DNA from: Hippopus hippopus
Lineage: Eukaryota; Mollusca; Bivalvia; Cardiida; Cardiidae
DNA: 64,000 bases
Assembly: GCA_946811185.2 (NCBI GenBank)
Contig: OX328099.1
Span: 39,667,299 to 39,731,298 of the forward strand
Direction: 5' to 3'
In this document: positions 58,701-60,999 of the stretch, piece by piece
Layout of the letters: each line of letters begins with the position of its first letter
How positions within the stretch are numbered: the stretch's first letter is position 1
Position numbers and translations under genes: made by a program
Notes under the pieces: generated by a model
What the model was told of the DNA's origin: nothing
The model's input: only the letters and a program-made list of their open reading frames with translations
Database searches by the model: none

Positions 58701-60350
58701 TTCATAAAATCGAATAGAAGACCATCAATAAAGTAGCCAATTAACTGACGTTGTACCGAGGCGCCATCTTGACCCTCGAACGCGTCTTCGGCTAAAGCGA
58801 GCAGTCTTTCTGCATAAACCTGTATAGACTCTCCTTTGTTTTGTTTGACTCTTCGGAGCATTAGAAGGGCGTGTTGGCAGTCTATTACTTCTCCGAATCT
58901 TATTTTTAACTCTTGTTTTATTTGGTCCCATGAATGGTTTCTATTTGCAGACAGATAGCGTTTAAGAAAATCGCTAACTGGGCCATGGCTAGATTGATAG
59001 GCTATAAGTCGTACGTTTTCCACTGATGTCTTCGTCAAGGTCGCATATTTTTCTATACTTTTGATCCAGTTTTTAAAGTTTTTTGGCTTCGACCCGTCAA
59101 AGCTTTCAACGATTTTTGCAATGCCTTGTGCTCCAACAGTTGTAGTGAGCTGACTCATCTGAGTCTCCACAGTTTCAAAAAGTCTAACAAAGGGAGGTTG
59201 TTCTGCTGTCATTTTCAAAAAGTGTATAGGAAAAAGTCAACTTACGGTTTTTGGAGTACTTCTAGTTATTCCGGTAAATCCAGACCCTGGTTAACACGGC
59301 ACCAAAATATAAATATGTGACACTACCACCTTAGAATCACCAAAGCACGAAAGAGTCGAAAAGTTTTCTTAGTATTTAATATCAGTCAGATTTAAAGTTA
59401 AGACAAACCCGCTCTATGTGTCGCTCTCTCTCTCAAGATCTTGTCCGTTCTCTTGCTCTCTTAGTTTCGTTCTCCACCGCTCGTTCATCTCGCATGCATA
59501 TTTATGTGGACGGACGTACCACACAGACATGTGCTGATTATACAACACGCTGGGATCACGTATTCCACCTGATACCCAGGGCATGTATAATGTTAAAAAT
59601 ACATCTCCAAATATGTATCCAAGGTTGCACATTCATACCTACGCTGAAGGTCATAGTGTTACAAATCGGGAAACTCCCATTGAAATTGGAAGGGTTGGGA
59701 AGCATGCTTACATGTGGAGAAATGAAACTACGCGAAATAAGTGCTTGTAAACAAAGGGTATCAAACAGATTGAAAATTTTTTTTTTAAACATATATTCAC
59801 TGTCCCAATTCTTTGGAATAAAAAAATACCGATCTTGCTTTGCAATTTTTAGTATGGCCCAAATCTTTGGGTCATGAAAAAATAATTATTTTCACGATTT
59901 TTGATGTTGTCCCAATACGTTGGGTGTCCCAAAATTTAAGCAAAATACGGTACTTCACATTCGTAAAATTTATCCCAAAATTATTTGAATAATTCTATTT
60001 TATAACTTTAATTTATCTAAATTCACTTCACTATCTATTCTAGACTGATAACGATTTCCATTTCGTTAAGCAATTTCCTTTTCGTCCATTTCGTCGAAAA
60101 ATTTCCGTTGCATATTTTAGACCTACCCGTATGAAGACAGGGAAAACGTCATCCTGGCAAACATGAAAAAGACACACTAGCAAACATTCAGCAATGTTCC
60201 TACCGATTTTTCTCTGAACGATGATATGTCATAATCCTCCAGTACTTCAATATAAGTTGGTCCGGCAAAATCAATACCAGAGAAGAAACTGCGGTCAAGT
60301 TCTATCTTTTTCCAAGAAGATTTCGGTTTCACGTGTACTGTGTTCTCCAT
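16579..60350 (-). CDS. DDX24: DDX24, ATP-dependent DEAD-box RNA helicase (whole gene, 18 coding exons)
   Basis: This nuclear/nucleolar helicase is linked in other animals to ribosome biogenesis; it unwinds RNA using ATP. Eighteen exons (listed separately) join with matching phases into 2715 bases, about 904 residues against roughly 860 in vertebrates. Visible in order: Q-motif region GFTSPTQIQ (about 192), motif I GSGKT (221), a long acidic insert (about 252-380), PTRELA (420), TPGR (469), DEAD (496), SAT (533), DVAARGLD (673), HRSGRTAR (701) and a Lys-rich C-terminus. The ATG sits in a strong context (AAGATGG) with an in-frame TAG 21 bases upstream. The large insert between motifs I and Ia, together with TPGRLWDLL and [15 protein letters not shown], is diagnostic of DDX24. 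Introns are swollen by transposons, with intron 1 alone 16 kb. No break is seen, so the gene should be functional. Confidence 0.95.
16791..16900. repeat. (ATCC)n microsatellite in DDX24 intron 17
   Basis: Regular CCAT/ATCC units at 16791-16832, decaying to about 16905. Confidence 0.9.
17316..17479 (-). CDS. DDX24: DDX24 coding exon 17
   Basis: Acceptor CTTGTACTAG, strong donor AAAA/GTGAGT, ends phase 1. Reads [20 protein letters not shown] and [15 protein letters not shown], aligned with the C-terminal KTKYPTQSGK block. Reading through the donor would add only SEFVEI and a stop, so splicing is preferred. Confidence 0.9.
18491..18716 (-). repeat. TRIM 3' LTR
   Basis: Contains a tRNA-like segment on the minus strand: A box TGGCTCAGTGGTTAAGG (18616-18632) and B box GGTTCGAATCC (18560-18570), with a hairpin (CCTCG/CGAGG) between them like the long variable arm of Leu/Ser tRNAs. 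Confidence 0.85.
18837..18854 (-). promoter_or_regulatory. tRNA-Pro primer binding site of the TRIM
   Basis: Minus strand TGGGGGCTCGTCCGGGAT, immediately adjacent to the LTR boundary at 18855. Confidence 0.85.
18855..19080 (-). repeat. TRIM 5' LTR
   Basis: Same structure as the other LTR; B box at 18924-18934 and A box at 18980-18996. Around ten differences from its partner, including GCAG to CACAG and GAAT to AGT near the outer end. Confidence 0.85.
19151..19372. repeat. TTAA MITE family 1 copy, tandem with the previous one
   Basis: Starts with the TTAA that ends the copy to its left. Ends CGTTTGGTAAAGGGC. The central palindrome is decayed. Confidence 0.7.
19460..19540 (-). CDS. DDX24: DDX24 coding exon 16
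   Basis: Acceptor GTTGTTTTAG, 81 bases, ends phase 2 before GTATCC. Reads [20 protein letters not shown] then DIEDDG. The donor is weak by sequence but phase fits exon 17; without it the frame stops five codons later. Confidence 0.85.
20165..20530 (-). pseudogene. mariner-type transposase relic
   Basis: On the minus strand the fragments [27 protein letters not shown] and [17 protein letters not shown] match the N-terminal HTH region and SGRPS linker of mariner transposases. Several stops interrupt the frame, and the catalytic part is not seen. Confidence 0.65.
21006..21102 (-). CDS. DDX24: DDX24 coding exon 15
   Basis: Acceptor CCATTTACAG, donor GTGAGT, ends phase 2. Reads [20 protein letters not shown], aligned with the DEDIPLFPV block after the helicase core. 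Confidence 0.95.
21789..22005. repeat. TTAA MITE family 1 copy in DDX24 intron 14
   Basis: TTAA 21789-21792, left end CTCCTCACCAGACAACAAAA, near-perfect centre ATGCTGGTTATCAGCAT. The right end stops next to the donor of exon 14. Confidence 0.75.
22029..22146 (-). CDS. DDX24: DDX24 coding exon 14 (motif VI)
   Basis: Acceptor AATATTTCAG, donor GTATGG, ends phase 1. Reads [20 protein letters not shown]. Confidence 0.95.
22185..22440. repeat. Dispersed repeat with CCAGTGCACCTATCCATGCT motif
   Basis: The order of short blocks (ATTTATATCATAGTGGCCAG, TATCCATGCTATCCTTGAG, AACAAGCCGCTTTTCCATAT) recurs at about 8410-8620, 11830-11990, 30995-31270 and in both arms at 34731-35230. Confidence 0.55.
22490..22634. 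repeat. TTAA MITE family 1, half copy
   Basis: Only the right half is present, from AACCAGCATTTTCTCC to GTCTAGTAAGGATTTAA. Confidence 0.7.
22979..23194. repeat. TTAA MITE family 1, decayed copy
   Basis: Ends in GATTGTTTTGTAAAGGGTTAA (TTAA 23191-23194), a few bases from the donor of exon 13. Confidence 0.65.
23222..23325 (-). CDS. DDX24: DDX24 coding exon 13 (motif V)
   Basis: Acceptor CATTTTATAG, donor GTGAGG, ends phase 0. Reads [20 protein letters not shown]. Confidence 0.95.
23907..24084 (-). CDS. DDX24: DDX24 coding exon 12 (motif IV region)
   Basis: Acceptor CATTATTACAG, donor GTAGCT. Reads [18 protein letters not shown] and [19 protein letters not shown]. Confidence 0.95.
24155..24360. 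repeat. TTAA MITE family 1, truncated on the right
   Basis: TTAA 24155-24158, left end GTCTTTACCAAACGACAAAT. The right end is lost where the next element starts. Confidence 0.7.
24362..25340. mobile_element. Element with CCATGATGG head and tandem internal units
   Basis: Begins ACAAGAGGGCCATGATGGC. The interior is a series of about 160-180 bp units, each with TTTGACCTAGTGACCTAGTTT, CATGACCCATTT and GACAAACATTCTGACCA. Overlapping minus-strand ORFs here are repeats, not genes. The right boundary is not clear. Confidence 0.6.
25644..28136. mobile_element. CCATGATGG-head element, outer copy containing a nested relative
   Basis: Head GGACCATGATGGTCC and ATCACTCACCTGAG; tail CTGAGCACTTCGTGCTCAGG and TGAGCTAAAAA. 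The head and tail can pair (CTCACCTGAG / CTCAGGTGAG). The interior has units of about 170 bp (CAAGCAAGAAATGCT, AAAGGGAAATAACTC, TTGTGCACTGCACTTC). Confidence 0.7.
26873..28048. mobile_element. Related element nested in the previous one
   Basis: Head GAGGCCCTTGAGGGCC and CGCTCTACTGGC; tail GCTGGCTTTCAGCCAGTAGA then GCTAAAAA. Inside are about five tandem copies of a unit of about 156 bp (27180-27935) that contains TACTGTTTGTTGGATT, followed by a GACAGACG/GACGGACG microsatellite at 27950-27995. Confidence 0.75.
28465..28695. repeat. TTAA MITE family 1, full copy
   Basis: TTAA at 28465-28468 and 28692-28695; left end CCCTTTGCTAGACAACAAAG, right end GATTGTTTGTAGAAGGG. Confidence 0.85.
28841..28959 (-). 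CDS. DDX24: DDX24 coding exon 11
   Basis: Acceptor TATATATTAG, donor GTAAAA, ends phase 0. Reads [20 protein letters not shown] and [11 protein letters not shown], the start of the second RecA domain as in vertebrate DDX24. Confidence 0.95.
29081..29341. repeat. GC-core MITE family 3 (GGCCTGCAACA ends)
   Basis: Ends GGCCTGCAACATGCGAAAAG and CTTTTCACGTGTTGCAGGCC, flanked by TATAT and ATAT. It holds two internal palindromes built on CGGATCAGCCTGCGCAGTCC and its complement. Confidence 0.85.
29852..29985 (-). CDS. DDX24: DDX24 coding exon 10 (motif III)
   Basis: Acceptor TTTTACACCCAG, donor GTAAAG, phase 2 to 1. Contains [14 protein letters not shown] followed by a basic stretch ([10 protein letters not shown]). 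Confidence 0.9.
30158..30429. repeat. GC-core MITE family 3, second copy
   Basis: Same ends and the same two internal palindromes as the copy 1.1 kb to the left. Confidence 0.85.
30436..30672. repeat. GC-core MITE family 2 copy, directly beside family 3
   Basis: Starts GAGTCATGCTCTGTGAAAAG, ends GATACATTAAACTCCCTTTA, a few bases after the family 3 element. Confidence 0.7.
30802..30920 (-). CDS. DDX24: DDX24 coding exon 9 (DEAD motif)
   Basis: 39 codons plus two bases, donor GTTGCT. Carries [18 protein letters not shown], the Walker B DEAD box followed by the DDX24-type extension. Confidence 0.95.
31284..31334. repeat. Poly-C / poly-A / (GA)n simple repeat
   Basis: A C-rich run followed by an A run and GAGAGA. 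It produces a spurious poly-Gly ORF on the minus strand. Confidence 0.9.
31768..32005. repeat. TTAA MITE family 1, decayed copy next to exon 8
   Basis: Left CCCTTAATTATTTACACGAT, centre GAGAAAATGCTGGTGATCAG, right decayed. It ends about 25 bases from the exon 8 donor. Confidence 0.6.
32031..32141 (-). CDS. DDX24: DDX24 coding exon 8 (motif Ib)
   Basis: 37 codons, acceptor TATTTATAG, donor GTAAGT. Reads [15 protein letters not shown] and [16 protein letters not shown]. Confidence 0.95.
32410..32614. repeat. TTAA MITE family 1 copy, first of a tandem pair
   Basis: TTAA 32410-32413 and 32611-32614; right end TTGTTTGGTAAAGGG. Confidence 0.8.
32611..32830. repeat. TTAA MITE family 1 copy, second of a tandem pair
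   Basis: Uses the TTAA at 32611-32614 as its left flank. The centre is a near-perfect palindrome; the right end is TTTGGTACAGGGTTAT. Confidence 0.8.
32934..33156. repeat. TTAA MITE family 1 copy
   Basis: Left GGTTTACCACACAACAAAAT, near-perfect centre, right TTGTGTGGCAAAGTGTTAG. Confidence 0.75.
33222..33407 (-). CDS. DDX24: DDX24 coding exon 7 (motif Ia)
   Basis: Exactly 62 codons, acceptor TTTTATACAG, donor GTAATG. Contains [21 protein letters not shown] near copy of its acceptor region lies about 118 bases upstream in the intron (33520-33567). Confidence 0.95.
33402..33567. repeat. Duplicated exon 7 acceptor region with a truncated MITE between
   Basis: 33402-33450 and 33520-33567 are near copies (both contain CATTTTCCTGTA, AAAAT and TTAACTCTTCACCACA). 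They bracket a half copy of the TTAA MITE. Confidence 0.75.
33574..33705. repeat. TTAA MITE family 1, half copy
   Basis: Left end CTCTCTATCACACAATCCC, centre GATACTGGTAACCAGCATC; the right part is missing. Confidence 0.7.
33848..33878. repeat. (CATA)n microsatellite
   Basis: Regular CATA/ACAT units, about 30 bases. Confidence 0.9.
33938..34323 (-). CDS. DDX24: DDX24 coding exon 6 (acidic insert)
   Basis: 386 bases between acceptor AATACCAG and donor GTAAGA, phase 1 to 0. About 129 residues, nearly half Asp/Glu, with Ser runs ([17 protein letters not shown]). It corresponds to the family-specific insert between motifs I and Ia. Several SDDE-type acidic Ser sites suggest casein kinase 2 targets (inference). 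Confidence 0.9.
34353..34556. repeat. TTAA MITE family 1 copy next to exon 6
   Basis: Left TCTCTTTACAAAATAATCC, centre ACATGGTAACCAGCATGT, right CTCTGGTAAGGGGTTA. Confidence 0.7.
34731..35232. repeat. Foldback element with a tRNA-derived SINE at its centre
   Basis: The left arm (34731-34850) and right arm (35115-35232, inverted) carry the same dispersed repeat, including AAGCCACTAGCTGCTTTT and its inverted partner. Between them on the plus strand is a tRNA-like segment at about 35008-35075 with an A box (TAGCTCAGTGTTTAGCA) and a B box (AGTTCAATAGCC). Confidence 0.6.
35246..35474. repeat. TTAA MITE family 1, best full copy (229 bp)
   Basis: TTAA 35246-35249 and 35471-35474. Ends CTCTTTACCAAACAAACC and GTCGTTTGGTAAAGAG. 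The central palindrome at about 35304-35360 has 28-bp perfect arms around a single T (CATTGTGGGAAAAGGAGAAA is the outer part of the arm). TTAA targets and CYCTTTACC ends suggest mobilisation by a piggyBac-like transposase (inference). No ORF. Confidence 0.9.
36070..36163 (-). CDS. DDX24: DDX24 coding exon 5 (motif I)
   Basis: Acceptor TACAG, then [20 protein letters not shown], donor GTACTG after one extra base. The exon boundary splits AAET/GSGKT. Confidence 0.9.
36191..36415. repeat. TTAA MITE family 1 copy next to exon 5
   Basis: TTAA 36191-36194, left CCTTTTACCAAAATTATTG, right GTCGTTTGGGAAAGTATT; it begins 28 bases from the exon 5 acceptor. Confidence 0.75.
36500..36690. repeat. TTAA MITE family 1, badly decayed copy
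   Basis: Recognised by TTTTACAACCCTGAGATAGA and CTTTTGAAAACATCATGG; ends lost. Confidence 0.5.
36698..36918. repeat. TTAA MITE family 1 copy
   Basis: Left TTTACCAAACAAACCCGTG, centre CCGGTTACCAGTA, right TTTGCCTTTTGGTAAACC. Confidence 0.75.
36922..37145 (-). repeat. tRNA-derived SINE with (ATCA)-type tail
   Basis: On the minus strand a tRNA-like head has an A box-like ATGGCTCAAAGGTAAAGA and a B box-like AGGTTCAGTCC, then a body. The 3' end reads ACACCATTCAATCAATCA. About 220 bp. Confidence 0.65.
38101..39240. mobile_element. CCATGATGG-head element in intron 4
   Basis: Head ACAAGAGGGCCATGATGGCC and CGCTCCACTGGC; tail CTGGCCTTCGGCCAGTGGAG then CTAAAA, preceded by GGACGGACGGAC. Internal units of about 160-180 bp contain AAGCCCATGTAAAACTTGTT and CACTAGATAAAGCTACATGC. 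Confidence 0.8.
39374..39528 (-). CDS. DDX24: DDX24 coding exon 4 (Q motif)
   Basis: Acceptor CTCCTTTCAG, donor GTAAGA, ends phase 0. Encodes [20 protein letters not shown], then GFTSPTQIQ and DVVGAAET, the first part of motif I. It is flanked on both sides by large similar repeats (38101 and 40321). Confidence 0.95.
40320..41590. mobile_element. CCATGATGG-head element in intron 3, same orientation
   Basis: Same head, tail and units as the element at 38101. The last 630 bp (40960-41590 versus 38611-39240) are almost identical. Minus-strand ORFs here (40649-40957) are repeat artefacts. Confidence 0.8.
41676..41846 (-). CDS. DDX24: DDX24 coding exon 3
   Basis: Acceptor CTTCTCACAG, 171 bases (phase 1 to phase 1), donor GTATGT. 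Charged linker with [13 protein letters not shown] and many Glu/Lys. The frame is the only open one and phases fit exons 2 and 4. Confidence 0.85.
42388..43205. repeat. Two tandem units of about 400 bp
   Basis: 42388-42789 and 42790-43205 share long blocks such as CAAAGAAATTTCTC, GAACATATATATCATGTACA and CAACACAACATCCAAAATGG. Both end in CAGGGGACTTGGAAACTT. Divergence is mostly C/T and G/A changes. Confidence 0.8.
43163..43304. repeat. Long near-perfect palindrome
   Basis: Arms of about 62 bp (outer part GGTCAGGTGGCAGGGGACTT) surround a short GC-rich centre (ACCTCGCCTTCGGCTCG). A second, shorter version follows at 43310-43425. Confidence 0.85.
43865..44051 (-). CDS. DDX24: DDX24 coding exon 2
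   Basis: Acceptor TATTTTCAG, 62 codons plus one base, donor GTTTAT. Very Lys/Arg-rich ([27 protein letters not shown]), consistent with nuclear/nucleolar targeting. Confidence 0.85.
44150..45100. repeat. Decayed repeat-like sequence, no gene seen
   Basis: Recurring phrases such as GTCTAAAACCT with TGACCTTGACC suggest an old member of the unit-based elements. No exon support. Confidence 0.35.
45100..45735. other. Intron sequence with no gene seen
   Basis: A 108-codon plus-strand ORF at 45403 lacks splice or family support. A G-run lies at about 45708-45714. Confidence 0.35.
45737..46836. mobile_element. Probable DNA-transposon remnant with AATGGAAAT ends
   Basis: Starts GGCCTAAAAGATGCAATGGA and ends with CCATTTCCATTTCGTACAGG, loosely inverted. 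Sequence inverted and similar to the left end (CGTCCATTTCGTCG, TTAGACCTAC) also occurs at 60060-60127 on the other side of the nested stack. So 45737 and 60127 may instead be the two ends of one interrupted element. Confidence 0.4.
46862..49215 (+). mobile_element. pogo-like DNA transposon remnant
   Basis: The ends carry GTGCGTATAACACGCAC with a nearby TTTTTTCAGC, and GCTGAAAAAGGCCTGCGTGT then TATACA. Near the right end a plus-strand frame reads [20 protein letters not shown] and FDPFRE-stop (48760-48839), like the acidic C-terminus of pogo/jerky-type transposases. Most of the coding part is gone, and a hAT-like element sits inside. Confidence 0.5.
47393..48538. mobile_element. hAT-like non-autonomous element, copy 1
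   Basis: Terminal inverted repeats CAGGGTTCTCC / GGAGAACCCTG. Target duplication ACATC (47388-47392 and 48539-48543). 1146 bp, no transposase; it contains a half copy of the TTAA MITE (about 48100-48240) and a G-run. Confidence 0.85.
49973..50320 (-). repeat. 3' LTR of the env-bearing element
   Basis: 348 bp; minus strand begins TGTAACACTA and ends TAGTGTCACA. Differs from the other LTR at about a dozen sites. Confidence 0.95.
50321..50335 (-). promoter_or_regulatory. Polypurine tract
   Basis: Minus strand AAAGAAAGGGATGGA directly before the 3' LTR; expected primer for plus-strand DNA synthesis. Confidence 0.85.
50624..50872 (-). CDS. Small ORF between env and the 3' LTR of the retroelement
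   Basis: About 82 codons from [20 protein letters not shown] to a stop at 50624; an upstream in-frame Met at 50890 adds six residues. Predicted soluble, mixed charge, with no signal peptide, membrane segment or zinc knuckle. It has no resemblance I can name. The position after env is where some retroviruses and errantiviruses carry accessory genes. It could also be chance, as it is short. Confidence 0.45.
   Translation of the reverse strand: MANNNWNKIVHEVSKTSEFILKKELPYVEPELLTKLSVDIAVEAANRLTTGNFTAIYDEKPTAPQARSYHAMRTLQRDGRPL
51276..54334 (-). pseudogene. env-like gene of the retroelement (interrupted)
   Basis: Envelope-type glycoprotein. The likely start at 54334 gives a signal peptide ([17 protein letters not shown]). 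A furin-type site RTRKRR is followed by a hydrophobic, Gly-containing stretch ([16 protein letters not shown]) like the fusion peptide of baculovirus F and gypsy env proteins, and then by heptad-rich helices. Near the C-terminus is a membrane anchor ([20 protein letters not shown]) with a short basic tail, ending at 51276. Two breaks are seen: a hAT-like insertion at 52207-53360 with its 6-bp duplication, and a TGA at 51921-51923 in the frame that both flanking open stretches use. The insert plus duplication (1160 bp) accounts for the frame difference across it, so few other lesions are present. Described only; not functional as it stands. Confidence 0.85.
52207..53360. mobile_element. hAT-like non-autonomous element, copy 2, inside env
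   Basis: Same TIRs as the copy at 47393 (CAGGGTTCTCC / GGAGAACCCTG). 1154 bp, target duplication ACTATT (52201-52206 and 53361-53366). About 96% like copy 1 by eye, so the two insertions are of similar age. Confidence 0.9.
54535..55866 (-). pseudogene. Integrase part of pol (retroelement)
   Basis: The same frame as the RT ORF continues past its TAA (55867-55869). The zinc-binding part ([14 protein letters not shown] with CIVC) lies at about 55650-55830 and is broken by a TGA at 55753-55755. The core domain is open from 55602: [13 protein letters not shown] (first Asp), [12 protein letters not shown] (second Asp) and [15 protein letters not shown] (Glu). A C-terminal domain with [10 protein letters not shown] and [15 protein letters not shown] follows and ends at 54535. 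It would insert the cDNA into the genome if intact. Confidence 0.9.
55867..57681 (-). CDS. pol: Reverse transcriptase / RNase H of the retroelement
   Basis: 604 codons. RT blocks include [45 protein letters not shown] and the catalytic [10 protein letters not shown] connection region ([17 protein letters not shown]) leads to RNase H ([47 protein letters not shown]). This is the standard Ty3/gypsy layout. It ends in an in-frame TAA before the integrase, in a frame that then stays open, so the stop looks like a mutation. The start at 57681 is in a different frame from the protease ORF, so frameshifting or a lesion lies between. Confidence 0.9.
   Translation of the reverse strand: MAVDKKFPGKSSSPEKSGNVHNLDTYELDNLSVPPEHKNKVINLITKNVDLFANTDAELSHTDTVRMKIDTGEHPPIKLKPYRTQLNNRKVINKAIDEMLGANIIERSRSSWSFPVVIVDKKDGSKRFCVDFRKLNKITKSNSYPLPVIDDILALLGRAKYFSSLDLKSGYWQVLMDENDKDKTAFTCHRGLFHFIVMPFGLTNAPAIFQELMNRVLEGLSDFTTAYLDDILIYSETLEEHLEHIQLVFDRLRKHSLHLKLKKCSFLKKETNYLGFVINEHGIQPEQKKVDIIQSLSPPLSVKEVRSFIGMCSYYRRFVPHFSSIAEPIIGLARKYAKFRWSEECQLAFDKLKQILSELPLIFFPDTRLPYKLYTDASDKCIGACLTQTIVEEGQDLERPLYYLSHRLSDTQTRWSTIEKEAYAIYYSLQKLDHYLHNAEFTIFCDHKPLKYLLESPMQIKKVSLWALSIAGYNCKIEYLAGTKNSVADLLSRVPPNALQSDESPLLDPDVSGQMFRISALNSNRFRPKQYARCQPHFEDRVEKPIYKNELDMAVEQDKDETIHHIKQGLRNEFLSLSLAKKHLLSDNVLYFISYPDTEPILRL
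57699..58361 (-). CDS. Aspartic protease region of the retroelement
   Basis: 220 codons. The active-site motif [12 protein letters not shown] and the later VIIGLDWLQ (flap/Gly-Asp-Trp block) mark a retropepsin-type protease, which acts as a dimer to cut Gag and Pol. It overlaps the end of gag by 70 bases in another frame, which suggests ribosomal frameshifting; the end of the ORF lies 17 bases before the RT ORF start. Confidence 0.85.
   Translation of the reverse strand: MSKHKFSSRLATKSAKRDGFPHVEANAGSHKPQNKGRNIIINSVTKGPNSLLIKIEKQKYRALVDSGAEVSLIHRRVFHALKNKPKLRKHDLSLATAGNTPLRIDGFIELGFCIGGIKMLHKFYVVQNLNRNVIIGLDWLQSRGVRVYHDLGCVRVDQTYIPLVDDVHIASVARLKNKVTIPPQTAHIRQCQVRRHSELPTEQEYEITPFELGHLSPISH
58292..59218 (-). 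CDS. gag: gag of the retroelement
   Basis: 308 codons from a Met 97 bases inside the 5' LTR. A capsid-like helical region ([31 protein letters not shown] segment) is followed by a nucleocapsid part with one good zinc knuckle, [14 protein letters not shown] (CX2CX4HX4C). A second one, [14 protein letters not shown], has its first Cys replaced by Tyr. It packages the RNA and forms the particle. Confidence 0.9.
   Translation of the reverse strand: MKMTAEQPPFVRLFETVETQMSQLTTTVGAQGIAKIVESFDGSKPKNFKNWIKSIEKYATLTKTSVENVRLIAYQSSHGPVSDFLKRYLSANRNHSWDQIKQELKIRFGEVIDCQHALLMLRRVKQNKGESIQVYAERLLALAEDAFEGQDGASVQRQLIGYFIDGLLFDFMKMKVMRDNPNTFNDSVKSATGEQNLRRRFTLQTGTEPKETIAPREEEPMDISHARPKITCFYCKKRGHRVKDCRIRMKKDATVNAAHSNAKQQPGKKPNIVYYNCQGIGHIARECPNTNFQVGWPQNQLNATASHM
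59287..59304 (-). promoter_or_regulatory. Candidate primer binding site of the retroelement
   Basis: Minus strand TGGTGCCGTGTTAACCAG starts 11 bases inside the 5' LTR. The leading TGG fits pairing with a tRNA CCA end; the tRNA was not identified. Confidence 0.5.
59316..59663 (-). repeat. 5' LTR of the env-bearing element
   Basis: 348 bp, TG...CA ends, matched to the LTR at 49973. Most differences are C-to-T or G-to-A at former CpG sites. Confidence 0.95.
60204..60350 (-). CDS. DDX24: DDX24 coding exon 1
   Basis: 49 codons from ATG ([19 protein letters not shown]) to a donor GTAGGA, ending in phase 0. The segment [12 protein letters not shown] matches the WKEVKID-type N-terminal block of DDX24. 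Confidence 0.9.
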
Positions 60351-60627
60351 CTTGGAAATGTATAGTCTCTAAACTAAACGAGAAGTAAAAATAAAACAAT
60401 GAGAATACCAAGCTGCAAGAAACACTCTGGTTATGTTACTTTTAAACAAAATAGAAATTAATACATTAGATAGACAGTGCCATTTGTCATTTATATTAAC
60501 ACCATCGAAATTAAATCATTAGATTATAGAGTAAACCTGGGAAGGGTGCAATTTCCAGGCTTTACGATTGCGGTCGTATTGCTCATGTACTGTGATTCAG
60601 AAAGGTTGGATCTACCCTGGGCTCATT

Positions 60628-60960
60628 CAAAGGAAGGGGGGAGTAATGTCACGGAGAGAGGTTAGATATATAAGCACTTGAAACCTGCCTTGCTGTTGAG
60701 CTAGCTTTTACAGCGATGCGGTTTGGCGTATTTCTCTCCGTGATAGTTAAGTAACGTGCTCTGGGTTAGTACCTGGATGGGTGACCAGGCCGTTGCACGT
60801 TACAGTAGTCAGTTACCTTCCTTGATACCTCTCTACTACTTCATAGGCCCTGAACAGGGTTCTACTTGGGTTTTATCCTCCGCCCCTGATATCCTTTGCA
60901 CTATTTAGGAAATGTTCAAGCACGGATAAAAATCTCCGTCGAATTTTATCAAACTGTTAC
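60628..60960 (+). mobile_element. Possible LTR (3' part of a retroelement) containing a 5S-rRNA-like segment
   Basis: A purine-rich tract (CAAAGGAAGGGGGGAG, 60628-60643) is followed by TGTCACGGAGAGAGG (60647), as expected for a polypurine tract and LTR start, and by a TATA-like GATATATAAGC. The LTR end was not found, so this may be a fragment or not an LTR at all. Confidence 0.4.
60745..60790 (+). ncRNA. 5S rRNA-like segment (promoter half), not a functional 5S gene
   Basis: AGTTAAGTAACGTGCTC and GTTAGTACCTGGATGGGTGA match the internal promoter region (box A, intermediate element, box C) and following bases of 5S rRNA. The 5' half of the molecule is not recognisable, so this is a derived sequence. 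Confidence 0.6.
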
Positions 60961-60999
60961 TTCGATCCACTTCGGCAGCACGAACTTACCAAATGTTAC

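Larger units (their letters stand above)
49973..59663 (-). mobile_element. Ty3-type LTR retroelement with env (endogenous retrovirus-like)
   Basis: Two 348-bp LTRs (TGT...ACA) and a 4-bp target duplication AATC (49969-49972 and 59664-59667). Read on the minus strand the order is gag, protease, RT/RNase H, integrase, env, small ORF, purine tract. The order protease-RT-RNase H-integrase places it in the Ty3/gypsy group. env resembles the fusion proteins of errantiviruses and baculoviruses. The copy is not intact: pol has two in-frame stops, and env has a stop and a 1.15-kb insertion. It lies in DDX24 intron 1 in the same orientation as the gene. Confidence 0.95.
49244..59950. mobile_element. 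TA-target DNA element split by the LTR retroelement
   Basis: Inverted ends CCGTATTTTGCTTAAATTTT and TTTGGGACA at 49244-49269, with their complement at 59925-59950, each bordered by TA. Without the retroelement (49973-59663) it would be about 1.0 kb. Inner parts contain repeated CAATACGTTGGG-like and AAATAATTATTTT motifs. No transposase ORF. Confidence 0.7.
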
